NCBI GenBank assembly: GCA_934500855.1
Contig: CAKSUH010000096.1
Span: 1-6,487, forward strand
Length of the DNA stretch: 6,487 nucleotides
Reading direction: 5' to 3'
Origin: an uncultured Eubacteriales bacterium
GTDB taxonomy: Bacteria > Bacillota > Clostridia > Oscillospirales > CAG-272
Within the stretch, counting starts at the first letter, position 1; the number at the start of each line of letters is the position of its first letter. The notes beneath the pieces were generated by a model. That model was not told where the DNA came from. It did no database searches and saw only the letters and a program-made list of their open reading frames with translations. Below are positions 1 to 6,000 of the stretch, piece by piece. The position numbers and the translations under genes are program-made.

Positions 1-1712
1 GGTCCCCCGTTGATCGTCCGCTCAATGTGCTGTTTCGTGAACGACTGAATGTCGGTCAGCGGTCCGGGTACCTGCGTGAACAGGTTCGGCGAGAAGTTCG
101 TGCCGAACGGCTCCCCTGCGTGCCGACCGTCCGCCGTTGCGCCGAGGTCGCGGGAATACCACAGATAGTACATCGCCGTTCCCGTCCCCGCGCGCCAGAT
201 GCCGCCGAGACAGTTTTTCTTTCCCTCCAGAGCATCCGCAAAGGCATCGAGGATCAACGTGCCGAGACGGTCTGCGCGGTCATCGTCACAGCCCATCTTC
301 GGGGCTTCATAGCGGAGCAGATGCAGCAGTTCGGGGTCGTCCGCATAGTCGGTGTCGAGCGCGTGCAGGAGACGGTCGGGCGTGACGGTCTGCTTGTCAT
401 AGACATACTCCCTGACCGCCGCCAGGGCGTCTGCCGCCGAAGCAATGCCGCAACCGTGCAGACCGAAATTGTTGTATTTCTTTCCGTCCCGCAAGAGGTC
501 GAGGAACGGAGACGGAACAAACCACACATCGTGAATGCTTTCCGTGATACGGTCGCATTCCGCCTGAATTGCCGCCTTGACATCCGCAAGCAGAGTATCC
601 CAATCCTTTCCCGCAGGCAGGTCACGGCGCAGAACCTCGTCCACCAACTTCGGGAAGTTCACCGCGCCGATGTTGGCAATGTCATTCCCCACATTCGGGA
701 TGATGAACTCCCAACACGCGGCAACCACATAGTTGACCGCATCCTTGTAGTCGTAGCCCAGTTTTTGCAGTCCCTCAATCACCACATCGTCGTTGGAATA
801 CTGCGGGAAGCCAAGTCCGACCTTGGTCAGTTCCGTCCCCTTTTCGTATATCTCAAGCGGCGTTTCCTTGCTCACGCGCAGATTGATTTTCGGGTCGATC
901 AGCTTGAGGTCGCGGCTTGCGAGCAGGCAGAGTTCCGAGAGTTCGTTGAAGCCCTCGCTCCCGTCCTCCAGTCTCCCGCCGAGTACCATGCTCTGCCCGT
1001 TGTCGCCCTGCTGAACGCCGACATAGAGGTCGCTGTCCTTGTTGAACGACAGGAAGAAGTCCTCCAGGAGGTCAAGCGCGGTTTCTTTGGTGTAAACGCC
1101 CGCGTCCATGTCCCGCTTGAAGTACGGGTAGATGTACTGGTCAAACCGCCCGACCGTGTTGTGGTAGTCCCCCTCCAGCCACAGCGCGTAGTGGAGGATG
1201 CGGAACATCTGGAGTGCCTCGCGGAAGTTGGTTGCGCCGTAGCGCGGGACGCGGGACAGCACCTCCACCACATCGCGGCGGTCCTGCTCCACCGCCAAGC
1301 GCTTGTAGCGGTCGCAGAGGTCGATAATCGCATCAATTACGCGCCTGCCGTATGCATCTGCGTTCTCCCGCACGGCAAGCAGACCCGAACCGATGACTCG
1401 ACCGTAATCAAGCGAGAGGTTGGAGACAAAGCCCAACTCATGGATGTAGTGTTTTGCCTTGATGTCCGCCCACTCCGCCTCGGTAAAGATATCGGGCTGT
1501 TTTCTGACCGTCCGCATCAGGACAATCTTTTCAAACGGCTGAATCTGCGGCTTCTCTGCTTGGCAAAGCAGTTCAAAGCGGCGGGTCATGCGCTCCTCGG
1601 GAGAGAGCCCCAAAGCCGAATATTCCGCGGCGAGATCCTGCGAAAAATCCCGGCGCAGGTTGCGGTGGGCGCGGTTGATAATAAAGTATTGATAGGCTTT
1701 TGTGTTCCTCAT
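1..1712 (-). CDS. Glycyl radical enzyme of the pyruvate formate-lyase superfamily, atypical ACWE active site (C-terminus off window)
   Basis: This is the N-terminal 570 residues of a PFL-like glycyl radical enzyme, a class that uses a protein glycyl radical to make a cysteine thiyl radical for C-C cleavage or elimination. Family landmarks in order are HELGFVSNLSLDYGRVIGSG (residues 91-110), GRFDQYIYPYF (188-198), the thiyl-cysteine loop AACWEFIIP (331-339, Cys333 and Glu335), NFPKLVDEVL (352-361), GLHGCGIASAADALAAV (417-433) and GATADGRHAGEPFGTNFSPN (524-543). True pyruvate formate-lyase has two adjacent cysteines. Here Trp follows the cysteine, and the C-x-E spacing matches the dehydratase/lyase GCVEP motif, so formate-lyase activity is unlikely. 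The C-terminal part, expected to carry the glycine radical loop (RVSGY-like), lies beyond position 1, as would any radical-SAM activase downstream. The ATG at 1712 is chosen for its AGGAGG site 10 bases upstream. No N-terminal microcompartment-targeting extension is evident. Superfamily is sure; substrate is unknown. Confidence 0.92.
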   Translation of the reverse strand, partial: MRNTKAYQYFIINRAHRNLRRDFSQDLAAEYSALGLSPEERMTRRFELLCQAEKPQIQPFEKIVLMRTVRKQPDIFTEAEWADIKAKHYIHELGFVSNLSLDYGRVIGSGLLAVRENADAYGRRVIDAIIDLCDRYKRLAVEQDRRDVVEVLSRVPRYGATNFREALQMFRILHYALWLEGDYHNTVGRFDQYIYPYFKRDMDAGVYTKETALDLLEDFFLSFNKDSDLYVGVQQGDNGQSMVLGGRLEDGSEGFNELSELCLLASRDLKLIDPKINLRVSKETPLEIYEKGTELTKVGLGFPQYSNDDVVIEGLQKLGYDYKDAVNYVVAACWEFIIPNVGNDIANIGAVNFPKLVDEVLRRDLPAGKDWDTLLADVKAAIQAECDRITESIHDVWFVPSPFLDLLRDGKKYNNFGLHGCGIASAADALAAVREYVYDKQTVTPDRLLHALDTDYADDPELLHLLRYEAPKMGCDDDRADRLGTLILDAFADALEGKKNCLGGIWRAGTGTAMYYLWYSRDLGATADGRHAGEPFGTNFSPNLFTQVPGPLTDIQSFTKQHIERTINGG

Positions 1713-1722
1713 AATTTCATTG

Positions 1723-1728
1723 CCTCCT
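1723..1728 (-). promoter_or_regulatory. Ribosome binding site of the glycyl radical enzyme gene
   Basis: A perfect AGGAGG on the minus strand lies 10 bases upstream of the ATG at 1712. It sits in the 40-base gap (1713-1752) after the isomerase-like gene, the only intergenic gap in the window. That gap shows no convincing terminator hairpin with a T tract, so read-through from the upstream genes is likely. Confidence 0.8.
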
Positions 1729-1752
1729 GATTCGTTTCCCGGCAAAACCGCC

Positions 1753-3156
1753 TCATTCCACCCGATCCACCCTGAGGTTGGGGAAATACTTGCAGAACTC
1801 CCGGATTTCCTTGCGGTAGTCGCCCTGCATTTCGACGAAATGGTGGATGTAAGGACCGTCAAGGAGCTTATCCTCCACTGCCTGCAGATCCTCAAATTCG
1901 CCCCAGATGTAAGTCCCGTGCGTCAGAGGCCCTTCGGTGGTATGGCACTGGAGCGGGAGGATGACATACTGCCCGCCGGTCTCGCGGTCAATGCGCACCA
2001 CGGTATAGTCGCCGTCCTTCCCGCGAAACCATTCGCGCTGGTTGACCAGTCTTGCCTCGCTGTCCGGTGCTTTCTGCGAGAGCGGGAACGGTCCGCAGTG
2101 CCAGAGCAGCTCCGCGTTTTTGTTTTCGGGATGCCGCACGGTAAACTCCCCGAACAGCGGTTTGCCCTCCCCCATCGTTGCGCACTTCAGGAGCGCCATG
2201 GTCATGGCACAGTGCAGGTCGCTCTCGCAGGAAACCAAATATCCGAGATCGTTCAGCAGTCCGTAGACCGCGCAGGGTGCCAGTCCCGCAAACATCACGG
2301 GCGTTGCCGTCCAGCATTCGGCGGAAAGAACGTCGAGGTCGAACTCCTCAAACAGGTGGCGGTAGGTTGCCGCAAGCGTTGCCATGGGCTTGATTTGCGG
2401 CGGGGTCAGGTCATCGAGGCGGAAGTTGTGGGTGAAATACCGCTCGTATTCCGCAATTTCCTCCGCGTATTTCTCCGGCGCTTCCTTCATTCTCTGCTCC
2501 AGTATGGCAAAGTTGATAGGAATTATCTTCACCCCGAACTGCTCCATCAGCTCACCCTCGTTCCAGATGACCGAGAAGAAGGGCGCGGGACGGGTTCCAA
2601 GCTGACCGATGCGCATTCCGCGGAAATTTTTGACCATGCAGACAACGCGCACGAAACGGTCAAAGCCCTCCCGGAATTCCGGAGATTCCACCCGACAGCT
2701 CGGCAGATGCGAGAACGGGATGTGAAACCGCTGCAGCTGCCGCGACACGCCGAACAGCCCGCACTGCGAATCGGTCGGACGCATTCCGTCCGCATAGTAT
2801 TCGTCATCCAGCGGCGCCCACAGAAGAACCGGCTTGCCGAGCGCCTGTGCAATATCCGCCGCCGCTTCCTCGTTTCCGAAATTGCAGTTGATGATCATCA
2901 CCGCGTCCACATTTTCTCTGCGGAACCGCTCAATGACCGCCTGCGCGCTTGCCGCGTCGAAAATCAGGTCGTTGTGACCCAGTCCGCGTTGATTGATAAA
3001 ACTGACGTGATTGTTTGCAAAGTGGCTTTCGATATAATCAATATTCTTTTTCTCCCGCTGTTCGGCGGAATACCAAGTCAGAAAAGTTCCGCGCGGGCGG
3101 TCTGTGGTGTTGCGCCGCATGGCGACAAGACCGATTTTTACCCGATAGTCAAGCAT
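1753..3156 (-). CDS. L-fucose/L-arabinose isomerase-family protein
   Basis: A 467-residue protein resembling the FucI/AraA superfamily, whose members interconvert aldoses and ketoses using a divalent metal. The N-terminal part (about 1-180) looks like the Rossmann-type domains of the family, for example VDAVMIINCNFGNEEAAADI (83-102). The C-terminal half carries the likely metal-site residues: SAECW (278-282, Glu280), CESDLH (310-315, Asp313) and LLWHCGPFP (350-358, His353). These match by position and context the Glu, Asp and His of characterised FucI, although that match is from memory rather than an alignment. At 467 residues it is shorter than FucI (about 590) and near the AraA and FucI-like 'isomerase family' proteins. 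The open frame extends upstream to 3309, but the ATG at 3156 is preferred: it has GGAGGA 8 bases upstream, its protein starts as a typical beta strand (DYRVKIGLV), and it overlaps the flavoprotein stop by 8 bases. No signal peptide is visible, so it should be cytosolic. Substrate is unknown; an isomerase-fold protein with another role is possible. Confidence 0.85.
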   Translation of the reverse strand: MLDYRVKIGLVAMRRNTTDRPRGTFLTWYSAEQREKKNIDYIESHFANNHVSFINQRGLGHNDLIFDAASAQAVIERFRRENVDAVMIINCNFGNEEAAADIAQALGKPVLLWAPLDDEYYADGMRPTDSQCGLFGVSRQLQRFHIPFSHLPSCRVESPEFREGFDRFVRVVCMVKNFRGMRIGQLGTRPAPFFSVIWNEGELMEQFGVKIIPINFAILEQRMKEAPEKYAEEIAEYERYFTHNFRLDDLTPPQIKPMATLAATYRHLFEEFDLDVLSAECWTATPVMFAGLAPCAVYGLLNDLGYLVSCESDLHCAMTMALLKCATMGEGKPLFGEFTVRHPENKNAELLWHCGPFPLSQKAPDSEARLVNQREWFRGKDGDYTVVRIDRETGGQYVILPLQCHTTEGPLTHGTYIWGEFEDLQAVEDKLLDGPYIHHFVEMQGDYRKEIREFCKYFPNLRVDRVE

Positions 3157-4528
3157 GATACAAATCCTCCAATTCTTCAAACGAACAGCGGATACCGTAA
3201 TCCGCATAATCAAAAATCGGCGCGTGCGGGTCGGGGTTGACGGCGATGACCGTACCGGAGCGATCCATTCCCGCAAGGTGATGCACCGCGCCCGAAATGC
3301 CGACGGCAAGATAAACCGCAGGGGAAACGGTCTTTCCGGTCAGCCCCACCTGCTCGCGGTACGGGGCAAAGCCGCCGTCCACCAGCTTGCGCGAGACGGC
3401 AAAGTCCGCGCCGAGGCGGGTCGCCATGGCACGCACTGCATTCAACTCTTTCCTCACGCCGTAGCCTGCCGCAACGATCAGGGACGAACTCCGCTCGGTG
3501 CGGCATCGGACGGTTGCCAGTGCCGGTACCGTTTCCGACACAATCTTTGCAATCAGACTGCCCGACAGCGCGGGGCGGTACAGAACAGCCCTCCCGTTCT
3601 CTGCGGTCACGGCGGTACAGTCGGCGCACAGTCCGAGCTTTTCCCTCGCCGCCAGCCGCGCGGCAGTCTCCCGTGATGCGGGATCATTCCCGAACAGCAC
3701 CGCATCCGGCTTTTTTTGCGCAATGACTTCTGCCAGTTCCGCGACGGAGCATAACGGGATTTCCTGCGGATTGTCGCAGACCGTCCGCGCAAAGGACATG
3801 GCTTCCGAACCGACCGACAGAACGCACGGGAGCTTTTCCCCGTTCCCCTGCGGTGCGCTCCGTTCCCGCCTCTCCCGCAGGGCTTCGGCAAAGATTTCCG
3901 GCAGGTCGCGCAGCTGAAGAATGCGGCATTTCCGTCTGCCTGCGGTGTTCTCCCGGGTTTCAAGCACCCGTGTGGGCGAGCCGTTCAGCCCGCACCGCAT
4001 GGGGTCAGCCCCGATGTCGGCGGCGTTCCATGTTTCCACCGTTCCCACGCGGGACAGCAGGGACGGCAATCGCAGAACCGCCTGCTTTTCCGCCGCAAGC
4101 AGGGCGCGGGGCGGAATGTTACGGTTTCCCTCCCGTGTCACGGCATTCCCGTCGGCAACGGTCAGCACATCGGGCAGGAATTCATAGCCCGCCATCTCCG
4201 CGAGCATCGGCGGCACTTGTCCCGTGTCTCCGATCAGCGTTTTTCTGCCGCAGAGAATGCGGTCGGGCTTCAGTTTTTCCATCGCGCAGGACAGCACATA
4301 GGCGGTTGCAAGCGTATCCGAGCCGGCAAAGATCGGATCGGACAGCAGAACCGCACGGGACGCGCCGAGACGGGTCAGGTGCAGGAGCAGATCGGCGGTT
4401 TTGGGAACGCCCATGCTGATGAGGATGACCTCCGCACCCGCTTCCGACAGGGCAATCTCATATGCCGATGCGTCAAACGGGTTCAGTTCGCCGTCAAGCC
4501 CCTGCCGCACACAGACCGCAATCCTCAT
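3149..4528 (-). CDS. Fused electron transfer flavoprotein, beta-alpha order, compact single chain
   Basis: A 459-residue fusion of both ETF subunits, which together shuttle electrons between flavin dehydrogenases and an acceptor. The beta part spans about 1-190: MRIAVCVRQ start, SDPIFAGSDTLATAYVLS (63-80), CGRKTLIGDTGQVPPMLAEM (93-112, the nucleotide-binding region) and GSPTRV (183-188). A linker (about 190-232, rich in Arg and Glu) follows. The alpha part has a shortened first domain (233-310, with LFGNDPASRETAARLAA and GLCADCTAV) and a complete FAD domain: YRPALSGSLIAKI (317-329), SRKLVDGGF (379-387), QVGLTGKTVSP (393-403), GISGAVHHLAGM (410-421) and NPDPHAPIFDYADYGI (431-446). Separate subunits normally total about 570-600 residues, so this is a compact version, mostly through loss from the beta C-terminus and alpha N-terminus. 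The start ATG overlaps the kinase stop (ATGA), with GGAGGG 5 bases upstream. No dehydrogenase or quinone reductase partner is in the window, so electron donor and acceptor are unknown. Confidence 0.92.
   Translation of the reverse strand: MRIAVCVRQGLDGELNPFDASAYEIALSEAGAEVILISMGVPKTADLLLHLTRLGASRAVLLSDPIFAGSDTLATAYVLSCAMEKLKPDRILCGRKTLIGDTGQVPPMLAEMAGYEFLPDVLTVADGNAVTREGNRNIPPRALLAAEKQAVLRLPSLLSRVGTVETWNAADIGADPMRCGLNGSPTRVLETRENTAGRRKCRILQLRDLPEIFAEALRERRERSAPQGNGEKLPCVLSVGSEAMSFARTVCDNPQEIPLCSVAELAEVIAQKKPDAVLFGNDPASRETAARLAAREKLGLCADCTAVTAENGRAVLYRPALSGSLIAKIVSETVPALATVRCRTERSSSLIVAAGYGVRKELNAVRAMATRLGADFAVSRKLVDGGFAPYREQVGLTGKTVSPAVYLAVGISGAVHHLAGMDRSGTVIAVNPDPHAPIFDYADYGIRCSFEELEDLYHA
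3165..3170 (-). promoter_or_regulatory. Ribosome binding site deciding the isomerase-like start
   Basis: GGAGGA on the minus strand, 8 bases upstream of the ATG at 3156 and inside the end of the fused flavoprotein gene. It supports this start over the longer open frame reaching 3309, whose extra 51 residues are Arg-rich, do not look like family sequence, and lie entirely inside the flavoprotein gene. Confidence 0.75.
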
Positions 4529-6000
4529 GTTTTCCCTCCGCTGTAGATCGGCGCCAGTGCGTCATGCACGCGGCGGTAGGTTTTGTACAGTTCCGCGTAA
4601 CGCTTCGTGTTCTCTTCATTCGGGGTCAGCATCCGAACCGTGCGGACGCAGTGCGCCACGGCTTGGTCATAGCCTTCGAACAGTCCGACCGCGACCCCCG
4701 CAAGCATGGCAGAGCCGAGGGAGGAATCGCTGTTTTCGGTGACGGTCAGGGTCAATCCCAAGCAATCCGAAACAATCTGCCCCCACAGCGGACTTCCCGC
4801 GCCGCCGCCGATGAGCGTGGCGGTATTCCCGTGCGGAATGCCGAGCGTTTCCAGATAGCGGTAGCAATCGAGAAGCGAGAGCGCAACGCCCTCCAGCACC
4901 GCGCGGTCAAAGTGGGCTTTCGTATGGGTGGAGCGCACGCCGACGAAACTGCCGCACAGGGCGGGATCGGCATACGGGGTCAGTTCGCCGTTGAGATACG
5001 GATGGAACATCAGCCCCTCACAGCCGACGGAAACCGTGTCGGCGGCGGCGTCAATCTCACGGTAGCTGCCCCCGAAGGTGTCGCGATACCAGCGCAGAGC
5101 GGACGCGGCGGCTTTTGTTGCCGTTCCGGGATACCACAGCCCGCGCACGGCGTGAGGATAGCAGACCAGCTGACGGTCGGGGCAAGCACGGTCGGTGATA
5201 ACGCAGATGCGCCCTGCCGTGGCGAGTTTGACGGTCATGTCCCCCTCGCGGATCGCCCCCGATGCCAGAATTTCCATACAGGTATCGGTTGTTCCGCAGA
5301 TGACGGGTGTCCCCTCCGCCAGCCCCGTTTTTGCGGCGGCTGTCGCGGTAACGGTTCCGGCGGAATCGGTTGGCGCGCAGAGCGGCGGGAGCTGCTCTGC
5401 CGTCAGCCCGGCAAGCGCGCACAGGTCGGCATCCCATTCTCCGCGTTCGCAGTTGTAAAGCATACTCCCCGCCGCCTCGATGCGGTCGGTGCAGAGGACT
5501 CCGGTCAGGCAATAGCAAAGCCAGTCCTTTTCAAACAGAACATACCGGATGTTTTCGTAAATCTGCGGCTCGTTTTCCCTCAGCCACAGCAACTGCGGAA
5601 GTGTCCAGACGGTGTCGGGGCTGTGGTAGGTTTTTGCAAAGATCTCCGCGCCGTGCATCCGCCGCAGTCCTGCCGCCTGCTCCGCGCTCCGGCTGTCCGT
5701 CCAATGGATGCAGGGGCGCAGGGGGGTCATATTCCCGTCGCAGACCACCGCCGAATGCGTGGCGGAATCCAATGCGACTGCGGCAATCTCCCCGGCCCGG
5801 ATGTTCCCTTTCCCAAGAACCTCCCGTGTGCAGGCGCAGAGCGCATTCCACCAGTCGGCGGGATTCTGCTCGCACGCGCGGGCGGTCGGATGTGCGGTCG
5901 GATACTCCACGGTATGGGTGGCAGCGATTTGCCCGTCCGCGCAAAGCAGAGTCGCTTTCGCCGCTCCGCCGCCGAAGTCGATGCCTAATGTATAACGCAT
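4525..6000 (-). CDS. FGGY-family carbohydrate kinase
   Basis: A 491-residue ATP-dependent sugar kinase of the FGGY family (xylulokinase, ribulokinase, rhamnulokinase, glycerol kinase), full length for the family. The first actin-like domain opens with LGIDFGGGAAKATLL (5-19), followed by VALDSATHSAVV (75-86) and RPCIHWTDSRS (95-105, substrate side). The likely catalytic base is Asp239 in CGTTDTCMEI (235-244). The phosphate-binding loop reads KLATAGRI (258-265) where many relatives have a GTSG motif. The second domain contains FHPYLNGELTPYADPALCGS (332-351), AVLEGVALSLLDC (367-379) and the FGGY signature IGGGAGSPLWGQIVSDCLG (397-415). The protein is cytosolic and probably phosphorylates a ketose or sugar alcohol. 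The ATG at 6000 has GGGAGA 6 bases upstream, and the gene overlaps DUF4867 by 16 bases upstream and the flavoprotein gene by 4 bases downstream. Xylulokinase-type annotation is likely in databases, but the substrate cannot be assigned from sequence alone. Confidence 0.95.
   Translation of the reverse strand: MRYTLGIDFGGGAAKATLLCADGQIAATHTVEYPTAHPTARACEQNPADWWNALCACTREVLGKGNIRAGEIAAVALDSATHSAVVCDGNMTPLRPCIHWTDSRSAEQAAGLRRMHGAEIFAKTYHSPDTVWTLPQLLWLRENEPQIYENIRYVLFEKDWLCYCLTGVLCTDRIEAAGSMLYNCERGEWDADLCALAGLTAEQLPPLCAPTDSAGTVTATAAAKTGLAEGTPVICGTTDTCMEILASGAIREGDMTVKLATAGRICVITDRACPDRQLVCYPHAVRGLWYPGTATKAAASALRWYRDTFGGSYREIDAAADTVSVGCEGLMFHPYLNGELTPYADPALCGSFVGVRSTHTKAHFDRAVLEGVALSLLDCYRYLETLGIPHGNTATLIGGGAGSPLWGQIVSDCLGLTLTVTENSDSSLGSAMLAGVAVGLFEGYDQAVAHCVRTVRMLTPNEENTKRYAELYKTYRRVHDALAPIYSGGKT
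4534..4539 (-). promoter_or_regulatory. Ribosome binding site of the fused flavoprotein gene
   Basis: GGAGGG on the minus strand, 5 bases upstream of the ATG at 4528, inside the last codons of the kinase gene. Together with the ATGA stop-start overlap it indicates translational coupling. Confidence 0.7.

Noticed and set aside
1..1712. Annotation as pyruvate formate-lyase (formate acetyltransferase, pflB)
   Set aside because: The adjacent Cys-Cys pair needed for pyruvate cleavage is absent; the site reads Cys-Trp-Glu.
1709..1720. Three-codon leader frame (ATG AAA TTA TGA) overlapping the start of the glycyl radical gene
   Set aside because: Its ATG is only 2 bases from the AGGAGG, too close for efficient initiation, and so short a frame easily arises by chance.
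27..1730. Long plus-strand open frame of 567 codons opposite the glycyl radical gene
   Set aside because: It is in exact codon register with the minus-strand gene, so it stays open because that GC-rich gene avoids TTA, CTA and TCA codons. Its translation resembles no family, while the minus strand has clear glycyl radical motifs.
1713..1752. Possible hairpin (GGC-GGTTTT-GCC type) between the isomerase-like and glycyl radical genes
   Set aside because: The stem is only about three base pairs with no following T tract, so it does not support a terminator.
1702..3240. Long plus-strand open frame of 512 codons opposite the isomerase-like gene
   Set aside because: Same codon-register mirror effect. 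The minus-strand product has isomerase-family motifs and a good ribosome binding site; the plus-strand frame has neither.
3157..3309. N-terminal extension of the isomerase-like frame up to 3309
   Set aside because: The extra 51 residues are Arg-rich, lie entirely within the flavoprotein coding region, and a better start with GGAGGA exists at 3156.
4462..5988. Long plus-strand open frame of 508 codons opposite the FGGY kinase
   Set aside because: It is a mirror of the kinase codons, with no recognisable protein family.
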